Shown here: piece after piece, positions 33,403 through 42,525 of the stretch | Position numbering within the stretch: position 1 is the first letter of the stretch | Layout: each line of letters opens with the position of its first letter | From: Bradyrhizobium sp. ORS 278 | Lineage (GTDB): Bacteria; Pseudomonadota; Alphaproteobacteria; Rhizobiales; Xanthobacteraceae | Reading direction: 5' to 3' | Length of the DNA: 64,000 bases | NCBI RefSeq assembly: GCF_000026145.1 | Contig: NC_009445.1 | Coordinates: 2,790,001-2,854,000 of the forward strand | Notes under the pieces: generated by a model | The model's database searches: none | Seen by the model: the letters and a program-made list of their open reading frames with translations, nothing else | What the model was told of the DNA's origin: nothing | Made by a program: the position numbers and the translations under genes

Positions 33403-34551
33403 TCAGGCCGCGGTCGAGGCTTTCTGCTGCGCTTCGATGGCCTCGTCCTTGCGGATCTCGGAGAGGCGCTTCTGCACCTCGGAGGAGAACACGTACTGCG
33501 CCGGGCGCTGCTTGGAGAGGTCGATCTCCGGCGCCATCGGGCCCTCGGTGCGGATGCCGCGCAGCGACACCGCCATCGCCTTGATTGGGTTGCTCAGCGC
33601 CGCGTTGGCCGCGGTGGCCTCGTAGCCGCAATGCGCCATGCAGTCGGCGCACTTCTCGTACTTGCCGGTGCCGTAGGAGTCCCAGTCAGTGGTCTCCATC
33701 AGCTCCTTGAAGGTCTTGGTGTAGCCTTCGCCGAGCAGATAGCAGGGCTTCTGCCAGCCGAAGATGTTGCGCGCGGGCATGCCCCAGGGCGTGCACTCGA
33801 ATTCCTGATTGCCGGCGAGGAAGTCGAGGAACAGGCCGGAATGCATGAAGTTCCACTTCTTGCCCTTGCCGAGCTTGAAGACGTCGCGGAACAGCTGCTT
33901 GGTCTTGGTGCGGTTCAGGAAGTGCTCCTGGTCCGGCGCGCGCTCATAGGCATAGCCGGGCGACATGGTGACGCCCACGCCAAGCTCGGTGGTGAAGTCC
34001 AGGAACTTCGCGATCTCCTCGGCCGGATGGCCATCGAAGACCGTGGCGTTGACGTTGACGGTGAAGCCGCGCGCCTTGGCGGCCTTGATCGCGGACACCG
34101 CGCGGTCGAACACGCCCTTCTGCGACACGGCCTTGTCGTGATGCTCGCGCAGGCCGTCGAGATGCACCGAGAAGAACAGATACGGCGATGGCTCGAACAG
34201 ATCGAGCTTCTTCTCCAAGAGCAGCGCGTTAGTGCAGAGCGAGACGAACTTCTTGCGCGCGACGAGGCCGCGCACGATCTCGCCGATCTCCTTGTGGATC
34301 AGCGGCTCGCCACCGGGGATCGCCACCATCGGCGCGCCGCACTCGTCGGCGGCGTCCCAGCACTCCTGCGCGCTCATGCGGCGGTTGAGGATCGCGTCGG
34401 GATAGTCGATCTTGCCGCAACCGGCGCAGGCCAGATTGCAGCGGAACAGCGGTTCGAGCATCAGCACGAGCGGGTAGCGTTTCCGGCCGAGAAGCTTCTG
34501 CTTCATCAGATAGGCCCCGATACGCAGTTCCTTATGGAAGGGGATTGCCAT
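33403..34551 (-). CDS. hpnH: Adenosylhopane synthase HpnH, radical SAM
   Basis: This 382-residue radical SAM enzyme has CX3CX2C at C38, C42 and C45 ('FRCNLACAGCGK') near the start and an additional cysteine cluster toward the C-terminus ('KCADCMAHCGYEA'). HpnH joins the 5'-deoxyadenosyl radical to diploptene, making adenosylhopane, the first side-chain step, with HpnG next. The ATG at 34551 ('MAIPFHKELRIGAYL') is the conserved start. It is 34 bp downstream of ispH on the same strand, so the two are probably cotranscribed. Confidence 0.95.
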   Translation of the reverse strand: MAIPFHKELRIGAYLMKQKLLGRKRYPLVLMLEPLFRCNLACAGCGKIDYPDAILNRRMSAQECWDAADECGAPMVAIPGGEPLIHKEIGEIVRGLVARKKFVSLCTNALLLEKKLDLFEPSPYLFFSVHLDGLREHHDKAVSQKGVFDRAVSAIKAAKARGFTVNVNATVFDGHPAEEIAKFLDFTTELGVGVTMSPGYAYERAPDQEHFLNRTKTKQLFRDVFKLGKGKKWNFMHSGLFLDFLAGNQEFECTPWGMPARNIFGWQKPCYLLGEGYTKTFKELMETTDWDSYGTGKYEKCADCMAHCGYEATAANAALSNPIKAMAVSLRGIRTEGPMAPEIDLSKQRPAQYVFSSEVQKRLSEIRKDEAIEAQQKASTAA

Positions 34552-34585
34552 TACGTCTCTTCTTTCTGGACCAAACGAGGACCGA

Positions 34586-35554
34586 TCAGCCCGCGACCAG
34601 TTCGGCCGGCAAGCGGAATTCGATGTTTTCTTCCCGCCCCGGGACGACCGAGACCGCAACCGGTCCGATGCGCCGCAAGGCCTGTATCACGTCGTCAACG
34701 AGCACTTCGGGAGCCGAGGCGCCGGCGGTGATGCCGACGGCCTTGGCCCCTTTCAGCCAAACCGGATTCAGCTCGCGCCCGTCTGCGATCAGATAGCTCG
34801 GGATACCGGCTTCGGTGCCGATCTCGCGCAGTCTGTTCGAGTTGGAGCTGTTGGCGGCGCCCACCACCAGGATGACGTCCACCAGCTTTCCCAGGTCCCT
34901 TACCGCAGATTGCCGGTTCTGTGTCGCATAGCAGATATCCCGGATATCGGGACCTTGAAGGTCTGTAAAGCGGGCTTGGAGCGCCGAAATGATGTCCCTG
35001 GTATCGTCCACGCTGAGCGTCGTCTGGGTGATATAGGCCATCGGCGTGTCCAATGGCAGGGGCAGGGCGGCCACATCGGCCACGTTCTGCACGAGATGGA
35101 CCGGGCCGGGAACCTGACCCATGGTTCCCTCGACCTCCGGATGCCCGGCATGGCCGATCAGCACCAGGGTGCGCCCCTTGGCCATGTAGCGCTTGCCCTG
35201 GTTGTGGACCTTCGTGACCAGCGGGCAGGTTGCATTGAGCACCGGCAGGCCTCGAGCCGCAGCCTCTTCCTCGACCGAGCGGGCAACGCCGTGGGCGCTG
35301 AACACGGTGACGGCGCGCGGCGGCACCTCGGACAGGTCCTCGACGAAGATGGCGCCTTTGGCCTTCAGGCTCTCCACGACGTGCTTGTTGTGAACGATCT
35401 CGTGACGCACATAGACCGGCGGGCCGTGCTTCTCCAGCGCGCGCTCAACGATCTCGATCGCACGCACGACGCCAGCACAAAACCCGCGCGGCTGCGCGAG
35501 ATAGACCTGCAAGGGACTTTGCAAGAGACTCTGCAAGGGACGCCCGTCAGCCAC
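34586..35554 (-). CDS. ispH: 4-hydroxy-3-methylbut-2-enyl diphosphate reductase
   Basis: This 322-residue enzyme carries the three conserved cluster cysteines: C26 in '[13 protein letters not shown]', C110 in '[12 protein letters not shown]' and C208 in '[10 protein letters not shown]'. IspH catalyses the last step of the MEP pathway, producing IPP and DMAPP through a [4Fe-4S] cluster. Cotranscription with hpnH links isoprenoid supply to hopanoid production. It is divergent from hpnN across a 474-bp region. Confidence 0.96.
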   Translation of the reverse strand: MADGRPLQSLLQSPLQVYLAQPRGFCAGVVRAIEIVERALEKHGPPVYVRHEIVHNKHVVESLKAKGAIFVEDLSEVPPRAVTVFSAHGVARSVEEEAAARGLPVLNATCPLVTKVHNQGKRYMAKGRTLVLIGHAGHPEVEGTMGQVPGPVHLVQNVADVAALPLPLDTPMAYITQTTLSVDDTRDIISALQARFTDLQGPDIRDICYATQNRQSAVRDLGKLVDVILVVGAANSSNSNRLREIGTEAGIPSYLIADGRELNPVWLKGAKAVGITAGASAPEVLVDDVIQALRRIGPVAVSVVPGREENIEFRLPAELVAG

Positions 35555-36028
35555 GTTGCCTCACTTTCGACCTGCCACCTCCGTGCGTGCGAATGAGTGC
35601 AATATCCACACCAAGCGGATGCCCCAATTTGCCCGCGGATGCGCATGGAAGCGCAGGCTTTGTGTCAAAAATCGAGCGTAGAAGAAAGCCGGATTGCAAG
35701 TGGCTCGCATGTGACCCGCGGCACACAGCACCCGGGATGCGGCAGGTATTTTGGTAATTGTTAATTTATCAATATAAATGAATGGCTTAAACTCTCACTC
35801 GTTCGTCACTTTACCGCCGAGAACAGCTTCTATATCAGCCGCTCCGACGGTTCCGTGCATCGTTCGTTCTGATCCGCCGTCCATGGACCATCCTCGTCCG
35901 CCAAGGGCTGGGCCAAGACCTTGCCAAAGACCGGGCCAGGGCTTGTTCCAAGCCTGGCGCTGGCTTGGGAACTCCGCCACGGAGCGGACGTTTCCGCCCA
36001 GCTCTCTAAACCTTGAGAAAGTCACGAC
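35555..36028. other. Divergent promoter region of ispH and hpnN
   Basis: A 474-bp gene-free region with an AT-rich patch at about 35755-35785 and a strong GGAAC-N16-CGTT promoter facing hpnN (listed separately). No coding frame is convincing. Confidence 0.6.
35968..35992 (+). promoter_or_regulatory. EcfG-type general stress promoter upstream of hpnN
   Basis: GGAAC at 35968-35972, exactly 16 bases, then CGTT at 35989-35992. This is a perfect match to the alphaproteobacterial general stress sigma (EcfG) consensus. The hpnN start codon is at 36029, leaving about 30 nt of leader. Confidence 0.65.
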
Positions 36029-38617
36029 GTGCTGACCACCTTTGTCGTCTCGATTGTTAAGGCCTGCACCCGGTTTGCGTGGCCGACATTGATTGCAGGC
36101 CTGCTCTTATCCGTGGGCGCGGGCCTCTACACGGCACGCCACTTCTCGATCAACACCGACATCAACAAGCTGATTTCGCCGGATCTGGACTGGCGCAAGC
36201 GCGACCAGCAATATGAGCAGGCGTTCGATCGCGACCGCATGATCCTCGGCGTCGTCGAGGCGCAAACGCCGGAACTGACGGGCGTCGCGGCGGACGCGCT
36301 GGCCAAGAAGCTGAAGGGCGATACCACCAACTTCTCCTCGGTTGAGCTGCTCGGCGGCGGCGAGTTCTTTGCCAAGAATGGACTGCTGTTCCTGCCGACC
36401 AATGAGGTCAAGCAACTGACCGAGCAGTTCGCCGCGGCGGCGCCGCTGGTCGAGATCATGGCCGGTGATCCCTCGATCCGCGGTCTGACCGGCGCGCTGG
36501 AGACCGGCCTTGCCGGCGTCAAGCGTGGCCAAGTGCAGCTCGACAACACGGCGCGGCCGTTCGACTACATCTCGCAGACCGTCGAGACCGTGCTGGCCAA
36601 GGGCGACGCGACTTTCTCCTGGCGCCAGCTGATCTCCGACAAGCCGCTCAGCGACAGCGACAAGCGCGCCTTCATCCAGTTCAAGCCGATCCTCGACTAT
36701 CAGGCGCTGGAGCCGGGCAAGGCGGCCACCGACGCGATCCGCCAGGCCGCGGCCGAGCTCGATTTCCCGAACCGCTTCCACGCCCGTGTCCGGCTGACCG
36801 GCCCGGTGCCGATCGCCAACGAGGAATATGCCACCGTGCAGGAAGGCGCCGTGGTCAACGGCATCGGCACCGTGGTCGTCGTGCTGATCATTCTCTGGCT
36901 GGCGCTGCATTCGGCCAAAATCATCTCGGCCGTGTTCGTCAACCTGTTCATCGGCCTTGCCATCACCACGGCGGTCGGCCTGATGATGGTCGGCTCGCTG
37001 AATTTGCTGTCGGTCGCTTTCGCGGTGCTGTTCATCGGCCTCGGCGTCGATTTCGGCATCCAGTTCAGCGTCCGCTACCGCTCCGAGCGCTTCAAGAACG
37101 ACAATCTCGAGCAGGCGCTCGCGGAGGCCGCGAGCCGCTCCGCCGTGCCGCTGTCGCTCGCGGCGATGGCAACCGCTGCCGGTTTTCTGTGCTTCCTGCC
37201 GACCGACTACAAGGGCATCTCCGAGCTCGGCGCCATTGCCGGCGCCGGCATGATCATCGCCTTCCTGTCGTCGATCACGGTGCTGCCGGCGCTGCTCAAG
37301 ATCCTCAACCCGCCCGGCGAGAAGGAGCCGGTCGGCTACGCCTTCCTGGCGCCGGTCGATGAATTCCTCGAGAAGCACCGGGTGCCGATCATCGTCGGCA
37401 CGCTCGGCCTGGTCATCGCCGGCCTGCCGCTGCTCTATTACATGAAGTTCGACTTCAACCCGATGAACCTGCGCAATCCGCACGCGGAGTCGATCGCGAC
37501 CTATCTCGACCTGCGAAAGGATCCGAACACCGGCGCCAACGCCATCGACGTGCTGACCCGTTCGGAGAGCGACGCCAAGGTGATCGAGGCCAAGCTCGAG
37601 AAGGTGCCGGAGGTTGCGCGCGTGATGTCGCTCGACAGCTTCGTGCCCGAGGATCAGCCGACCAAGCTGAAGCTGATCGCGCAGGGCGCGAAGGTGCTGG
37701 GGCCAGCGATCAATCCCGACCAGATCGACACAGCGCCGACCGACAAGGAGAATGTCGATGCGCTGAACTCGACCGTCGACAACCTCCGGCGCACCGCCGG
37801 CGATGGCAAGGGCCCCGGCGCGGTGGCGTCGCGGCGTCTGGCCGACGCGCTCGCCAAGCTCGCGGGCGCCACCGAGGCTGTGCGCAACAAGGCGCAGGAT
37901 GTGTTCGTCGAGCCGTGGAAGATCACGCTGACGCAGCTCGGCGCCGCGCTGCAGGCCCAGCCGGTGACGCTCGCCAACCTGCCGCCCGATCTGGTGTCGC
38001 AGTGGAAGAGCAAGGACGGCCTGATTCGCGTCGAGGCGCAGCCGAAGGGCGATCCGAACGACAACGACAATCTCCGGCGGTTCGCCAATGCCGTGCTGAC
38101 CGCGGAGCCGAACGCGATCGGCGGCCCGGTCTCGATCCTCAAATCCGGTGACACGATCGTGAAGGCGTTCATCCACGCCGGCATCTATTCGCTGGTGGTG
38201 ATCAGCCTGCTGCTGTGGGTTACGCTGAAGCGTTTTTCCGACGTATTGATGACGCTCGTTCCGCTGCTGGTCGCCGGCGCTGTGACGCTCGAAATCTGCG
38301 TGCTGATCAAGCTGCCGCTGAACTTCGCCAATATCGTCGCCCTGCCGCTGTTGCTCGGCATCGGTGTCGCATTCAAGATCTACTACGTCGTGGCATGGCG
38401 CGGCGGCCGCACCAACCTGCTGCAGACCAGCCTGACACGGGCGATCTTCTTCAGCGCCCTGACCACGGCGACCGCGTTCGGCAGCCTATGGCTGTCGAGC
38501 CATCCCGGCACGTCCAGCATGGGCAAGCTGCTGGCGCTGTCGCTGGTCACGACGCTCGCCGCCGTGCTGCTGTTCCAGCCGGCCTTGATGGGCAAGCCGC
38601 GCGAGGTTCACGAATAG
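36029..38617 (+). CDS. hpnN: Hopanoid transporter HpnN, RND/MMPL family
   Basis: This 862-residue protein has the HpnN architecture: helix 1 ('WPTLIAGLLLSVGAGLY'), a first periplasmic domain, helices with 'AVLFIGLGVDFGIQFSVRYRSE', a second large periplasmic domain (about 460-710) and five final helices with 'LLGIGVAFKIYYVVAWR'. HpnN moves hopanoids from inner to outer membrane. It starts at GTG with GAGAAAG upstream and an EcfG-type promoter at 35968-35992. A strong terminator follows. Confidence 0.92.
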   Translation: MLTTFVVSIVKACTRFAWPTLIAGLLLSVGAGLYTARHFSINTDINKLISPDLDWRKRDQQYEQAFDRDRMILGVVEAQTPELTGVAADALAKKLKGDTTNFSSVELLGGGEFFAKNGLLFLPTNEVKQLTEQFAAAAPLVEIMAGDPSIRGLTGALETGLAGVKRGQVQLDNTARPFDYISQTVETVLAKGDATFSWRQLISDKPLSDSDKRAFIQFKPILDYQALEPGKAATDAIRQAAAELDFPNRFHARVRLTGPVPIANEEYATVQEGAVVNGIGTVVVVLIILWLALHSAKIISAVFVNLFIGLAITTAVGLMMVGSLNLLSVAFAVLFIGLGVDFGIQFSVRYRSERFKNDNLEQALAEAASRSAVPLSLAAMATAAGFLCFLPTDYKGISELGAIAGAGMIIAFLSSITVLPALLKILNPPGEKEPVGYAFLAPVDEFLEKHRVPIIVGTLGLVIAGLPLLYYMKFDFNPMNLRNPHAESIATYLDLRKDPNTGANAIDVLTRSESDAKVIEAKLEKVPEVARVMSLDSFVPEDQPTKLKLIAQGAKVLGPAINPDQIDTAPTDKENVDALNSTVDNLRRTAGDGKGPGAVASRRLADALAKLAGATEAVRNKAQDVFVEPWKITLTQLGAALQAQPVTLANLPPDLVSQWKSKDGLIRVEAQPKGDPNDNDNLRRFANAVLTAEPNAIGGPVSILKSGDTIVKAFIHAGIYSLVVISLLLWVTLKRFSDVLMTLVPLLVAGAVTLEICVLIKLPLNFANIVALPLLLGIGVAFKIYYVVAWRGGRTNLLQTSLTRAIFFSALTTATAFGSLWLSSHPGTSSMGKLLALSLVTTLAAVLLFQPALMGKPREVHE

Positions 38618-38660
38618 CAGCGAACCATTCGCAAGACGAATGTGGCAAAGGAAAAAAGAA

Positions 38661-38690
38661 AAAGCGGCCGATGTTCTCGGCCGCTTTTTT
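38661..38690. terminator. Bidirectional rho-independent terminator after hpnN
   Basis: An 11-bp stem (AAAGCGGCCGA with TCGGCCGCTTT, 5-base loop) with T6 on the plus strand and A-rich sequence on the other side. It serves hpnN and the convergent DUF2147 gene. Confidence 0.85.
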
Positions 38691-38710
38691 ATTCGGTCCT
38701 GAGCGCCGCG

Positions 38711-39334
38711 TCACTGCGCGCGCGCGACCTCGGGCAGCAGGCAGATGTCGCCGATCTGATCGGCGGGCTTCGCGGCCGGCTTGGCCGTGGCCACGGCGCC
38801 GCTGTGAGCCGCACCCGTCGTCGTCTTGGGGGCAGGGGCTGGCGCGATTGGTTTCTGTGTACCTTTGGCCATGCTGTTCACGGGGCTCGACGGGATCGGT
38901 GGTCCGACCCGGGTCCAGGTCTCGCCCCCGCACAAAAAGCCGAGCACGCAACCTTTGATTTCCAGGTGATCCGGATCGGTCGGGGTGATCGTTGAGCTGT
39001 AGAGCTGACCGTCCTTGGCGTTATAGACCTGACCTTCCCAGGCGTCCGCGCCGGCCTTCTTCTTCATGTCGATGAGGATCGGCATGCCGAGGGTCGGCCG
39101 GCTCTGCCTGGCTGGATCGGGATTATTACTGTCCCGGCCGCCCGGCGTCTTTTCCCAAGCCACCACGCCCCACATGCTGCCATTACATTGTGCGACTCGG
39201 ATGTTGGCGACACCATCGGCAACCCGCCAATCCCCTGTGGGGTCAGCCGCGAGCGCAGAAGAAATTCCTGCGGCGAACACCACTGCAGAGTATGCTATCG
39301 TTGTCGACATGAGAGATCTAAGGCGATGCAACAT
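38711..39334 (-). CDS. DUF2147-like exported protein
   Basis: This protein of about 207 residues has a signal peptide (cleavage after 'ISSALA') followed by a DUF2147 domain: 'DPTGDWRVADGVANIRV', 'MWGVVAWEKTPGG', 'GQVYNAKDGQLYSSTI' and 'LEIKGCVLGFLCGGETWTRV'. The C-terminal 50 residues are Ala/Pro/Lys-rich and probably disordered. DUF2147 proteins are small periplasmic proteins of unknown function. It is transcribed opposite to hpnN and hpnO. An ATG eight codons downstream (39310) is an alternative start. Confidence 0.82.
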   Translation of the reverse strand: MLHRLRSLMSTTIAYSAVVFAAGISSALAADPTGDWRVADGVANIRVAQCNGSMWGVVAWEKTPGGRDSNNPDPARQSRPTLGMPILIDMKKKAGADAWEGQVYNAKDGQLYSSTITPTDPDHLEIKGCVLGFLCGGETWTRVGPPIPSSPVNSMAKGTQKPIAPAPAPKTTTGAAHSGAVATAKPAAKPADQIGDICLLPEVARAQ

Positions 39335-39435
39335 TGGCAGAAACCCGTGCTTGCTTTGATGGTGCGAATGAGGGCAAAACGCCGCATTGCGCGTTTTCAG
39401 TTGACGTCACGTCCATCAACCGAAGTATGTAGCCG

Positions 39436-40827
39436 ATGCTAAAGTCCAATCTAGACGTTTCCGAGATGTTTGTGGAGCGCCAGGCGCAGCGCAGCACCAT
39501 GCATTCTCGGCATCTGAACGAGCAGTTGGTCCGCGTTCTCAAGACGATTGGATATGATGTCGGGTTCCAAAAGGGCCAAGGGCAATATCTCTACGATCGT
39601 GACGGCGCCCGTTACCTCGATCTGCTGAGTGGCTTCGGCGTCTTTGCTATCGGACGCAACCATCCGACCCTTCGTGACGCGCTGAAGAGCGTTCTCGACA
39701 GCGACCTGCCAAATCTTGTGCAGCTCGACGTCTCGACCCTGGCGGGAGTTCTTGCCGAGCGCCTGCTGGAATATGTCCCTTATCTCGACAAGGTGTTCTT
39801 CGCCAATTCCGGCGCCGAGACGGTCGAGGCGGCGATCAAATTCGCGCGGGGTGCGACGGGGCGTCCGGGCATCGTCTATTGCGGGCATTCCTACCACGGC
39901 CTCACCTACGGTGCGCTGTCGCTGACCGAGGACTCCAATTTCCGCACCGGCTTCGAGCCGCTGCTGCCGGGTTGCACGGCCGTTCCGTTCAACGATCTCG
40001 CGGCGCTCGAGCAGGCGCTGGCATCACGCGAAATTGCGGCCTTCATCGTCGAGCCGATTCAGGGCAAGGGCGTGAACATGCCCACCGACGAATTCCTGCC
40101 GGGCGCCGCCGCGCTCTGCAAGAAATACGGCTCGCTGTTCATCGCCGACGAGATCCAGACCGGCATGGGGCGCACCGGGCGGTTCCTCGCCGTGGAACAC
40201 TGGAACGTCGAGCCCGACATGGTGCTACTGTCGAAGGCGCTGTCCGGCGGTCACGTGCCGGTCGGCGCGCTGCTGACGCGCAAGGCCATCTTCGACAAGA
40301 TCTTCAACCGCATGGATCGTGCTGTCGTGCACGGCTCGACTTTCGCCAAGAACGACCTCGCGATGGCGGCGGGCATCGCCACGCTCGAGGTGCTCAAGGC
40401 CGAGAAGCTGATCGAGGCCGCCGCCAAGCGCGGCGCCGAGCTGCGCCTGGCACTGACGCGCATGGTGCCCGGCTACGAGCTGCTCAAGGAGGTGCGCGGC
40501 AAGGGCCTGATGATCGGCGTCGAGTTCGGTCCGCCGAAATCGCTCCGTCTCAAGGCGTCCTGGACCATGCTGGAGAGCGCCAATAAGGGCCTGTTCTGCC
40601 AGCTGATCACGGTGCCGCTGTTCAAGGATCACAAGATCCTGACCCAGGTCGCCGGCCACGGCCTGCACACCATCAAGCTGCTCCCACCGCTGACGATCAC
40701 CGAAGACGACTGCAACTGGATCGAGCGGGCCTTCGACGACGTCATCGCCCAGAGCCACAAGGTCCCCGGCGCGATCTGGTCGCTCGGCAAGACCCTGGTC
40801 GACAACGCGATCAGGAAGTCGGCCTAA
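39436..40827 (+). CDS. hpnO: Hopanoid aminotransferase HpnO (class III)
   Basis: This 463-residue PLP enzyme has 'KVFFANSGAETVEAAIKFAR', 'SLFIADEIQTGMGRTG' and the Schiff-base lysine K267 in 'LLSKALSGGHVPVG'. Its position beside hpnN and in a hopanoid region identifies it as HpnO, which forms aminobacteriohopanetriol. The N-terminus ('MLKSNLDVSEMFVERQAQ') is longer than in typical ornithine aminotransferases. Without the hopanoid context it would be named only as an acetylornithine-type aminotransferase. Confidence 0.88.
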   Translation: MLKSNLDVSEMFVERQAQRSTMHSRHLNEQLVRVLKTIGYDVGFQKGQGQYLYDRDGARYLDLLSGFGVFAIGRNHPTLRDALKSVLDSDLPNLVQLDVSTLAGVLAERLLEYVPYLDKVFFANSGAETVEAAIKFARGATGRPGIVYCGHSYHGLTYGALSLTEDSNFRTGFEPLLPGCTAVPFNDLAALEQALASREIAAFIVEPIQGKGVNMPTDEFLPGAAALCKKYGSLFIADEIQTGMGRTGRFLAVEHWNVEPDMVLLSKALSGGHVPVGALLTRKAIFDKIFNRMDRAVVHGSTFAKNDLAMAAGIATLEVLKAEKLIEAAAKRGAELRLALTRMVPGYELLKEVRGKGLMIGVEFGPPKSLRLKASWTMLESANKGLFCQLITVPLFKDHKILTQVAGHGLHTIKLLPPLTITEDDCNWIERAFDDVIAQSHKVPGAIWSLGKTLVDNAIRKSA

Positions 40828-40875
40828 GGTTCCTCGCCTCGGAAGGATAGGGAGGCACCTCTCTCGGCATACTCA

Positions 40876-40978
40876 CTGTCATCGCCTGGCTCGACCGGGC
40901 GATCCAGTATGCTGAGACGGTTGTGGTCAACCCGATGGGCCGCGGCGTACTGGATGCCCGCCTGCGCGGGCATGACAG
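40876..40978. repeat. Bipartite palindromic repeat, family A, copy 3
   Basis: This unit starts 'CTGTCATCGCCTGGCTCGAC', includes 'GGGCGATCCAGTATGCTGAG' and 'CGCGGCGTACTGGATGCCC', and ends 'GGGCATGACAG'. It lies just after hpnO. Confidence 0.8.
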
Positions 40979-41004
40979 CCGGGATGCGGCTCTTATCAAT
41001 CGCC

Positions 41005-41085
41005 GTCATTGCAAGCGAAGCGGCGAAGCGAAGCAATCCAGGGCTACGCAACGGCTCTGGAGTGCTTCGCTTCGCTCGCAATGAC
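41005..41085. repeat. Palindromic repeat, family C, copy 2
   Basis: 'GTCATTGCAAGCGAAGC' at the left and 'GCTTCGCTCGCAATGAC' at the right are inverted arms around 'AAGCAATCCAGGG' and 'CTGGAGTGCTTC'. It ends a few bases before the anti-sigma gene stop at 41098. Confidence 0.75.
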
Positions 41086-41097
41086 GAAGCAGCTGCT

Positions 41098-41880
41098 TCA
41101 GCTGCTCGTACCCATCGCGCGCTCGAACCGCTCGCCGAACTCGTTGAGCTCATCCGCGTTGATGTCGCTCACCGCCCAGTAGCTCAGGCCGCGGTCGCGC
41201 CAGGAGCGGATGTTGAAGCCCTGGATGGTGTCCAGCTTTGCCGCACGGCGTTCGGCCGACGATGTCTGTGCCACGAACAGATTGATGATATGCTGGCGCC
41301 GCCGATAGACCACCGCGCCGATCGCGCGCGCATCGACGTAGTCGAGCCGGCCGCCGATCAAGGTGAAGCCTTCCGCTGTCAGATCGATCACCGGCGGCGC
41401 GACGTCGAGCTTGCCGTTGAACCAGGGCTTCACCGTGTGCTGGTCGGTCGAGATCACGTCGGTCAGATGGCCGGCCTGCAGCGAGCGCAGATGCGCCGAG
41501 ACGATCTCGGCCTCGATGCGCTGCTTGTCGTCCTTGCGCAGCACGATCGCGACGAGGCCGGTGGCGGCGAGCGCCGACAACGCGGAGCCCGCGGCGAAGC
41601 CTCTCAGCAGCGAACGGCGGCTCGGCGGGACGAGCGGCGTCACCTTGGTCGACTGCACATCCGGGAGTGCGGCCTCGATGCGCTCGCGCAACGCGGTGGG
41701 CGCTTTGTAGGTCAGGTCGGCGCCGGACAGCGCCTGCTTCATCTGCCGGATCGCAGCGAGCTCGCCGGCACAGCGGGCGCAGGTCGCCACATGGGCCTCG
41801 ACCTCACGGGCATGGCCGGCATCGAGCTCGCCGTCAGCCAGCGCGTGGATCAGGATCTCCGCTTCGTCGCAGGTCATCAT
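41098..41880 (-). CDS. Membrane-anchored zinc anti-sigma factor
   Basis: This 260-residue protein has an N-terminal zinc-finger anti-sigma domain with the H-X3-C-X2-C pattern (H28, C32, C35 in 'AHVATCARC'), a transmembrane segment ('GFAAGSALSALAATGLVAIVL') and a periplasmic domain of about 130 residues. Its start overlaps the ECF sigma stop, showing it is the sigma factor's partner. It ends a four-gene operon with a phosphodiesterase and a cupredoxin. The signal it senses is unknown; the operon suggests an envelope or copper/redox cue. Confidence 0.88.
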   Translation of the reverse strand: MMTCDEAEILIHALADGELDAGHAREVEAHVATCARCAGELAAIRQMKQALSGADLTYKAPTALRERIEAALPDVQSTKVTPLVPPSRRSLLRGFAAGSALSALAATGLVAIVLRKDDKQRIEAEIVSAHLRSLQAGHLTDVISTDQHTVKPWFNGKLDVAPPVIDLTAEGFTLIGGRLDYVDARAIGAVVYRRRQHIINLFVAQTSSAERRAAKLDTIQGFNIRSWRDRGLSYWAVSDINADELNEFGERFERAMGTSS

Positions 41881-42509
41881 TGTGGCTCCTCCTGCGCGAG
41901 CCAGGCGGCGCGCAGCATCGCGCGGGCGCGGGCCAGGCGAGACATCACAGTGCCGACCGGCACGCCCGCGGCCTCCGCGATCTCGCGATAGGACAGATTG
42001 TTGATCTCGCGCAGCACGAAGGTTTCGCGAAACGGCTCGGCCAGGGTCGCGATCATCTGCTGGATGGCGGAGGCATCATGCTCGCGCAGCACGGCGCTCT
42101 CCGGTGTCTCGGCGCTTTCCTGCCAGAGCGGTGCCTGCTCGCCGCTCTCGGGCGCATCGTCGAGCGTCTTGGCTGGCGCGCCGGCGCGGCGGGCAAACTC
42201 GGCGTGGCAGACATTGCGCAGGATCGCGAACAGCCACGGCTTCATGGCCGGGCCGCGATAGCTGTCGAAATGCTTGAGCGCGCGCAAGTAGCATTCCTGC
42301 ACCGCATCCTCGGCGTCCGCCGGATTGCGCAGGAGATAGCGCGCCAGCGTATAGACGTCGTCGAGATAGGGCAGCGCCGCCTCGCGGAAGCGCCGCGCCC
42401 GTTCGGGATCGTCAGGCGATGTGGCCACCGGCGTCCTTTCCGGTTCGGTTCGCGGCGTCACCGCCGGGGCGGCAGCTTGCTGCCGGCCCGGCCATGACGC
42501 CGTTCTCAT
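41877..42509 (-). CDS. ECF-family sigma factor
   Basis: This protein of about 210 residues has ECF region 2 ('YLDDVYTLARYLLRN', 'AEDAVQECYLRALKHF', 'MKPWLFAILRNVCHAE') and region 4 ('LAEPFRETFVLREINNLSYREIAEAAGVPVG'). The ATG at 42509 is used rather than an upstream TTG that would overlap the cupredoxin stop. The gene is 16 bp after the cupredoxin gene, and its stop overlaps the anti-sigma start. It does not have a TGATCC-type promoter of its own and is probably transcribed from the phosphodiesterase promoter. Confidence 0.9.
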   Translation of the reverse strand: MRTASWPGRQQAAAPAVTPRTEPERTPVATSPDDPERARRFREAALPYLDDVYTLARYLLRNPADAEDAVQECYLRALKHFDSYRGPAMKPWLFAILRNVCHAEFARRAGAPAKTLDDAPESGEQAPLWQESAETPESAVLREHDASAIQQMIATLAEPFRETFVLREINNLSYREIAEAAGVPVGTVMSRLARARAMLRAAWLAQEEPQ

Positions 42510-42525
42510 GCCCTGGTTCGCGACG

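Noticed and set aside
36107..38176. Long minus-strand open frame opposite hpnN
   Set aside because: Antisense artefact of G+C-rich codon usage; hpnN has a promoter, start and family structure.
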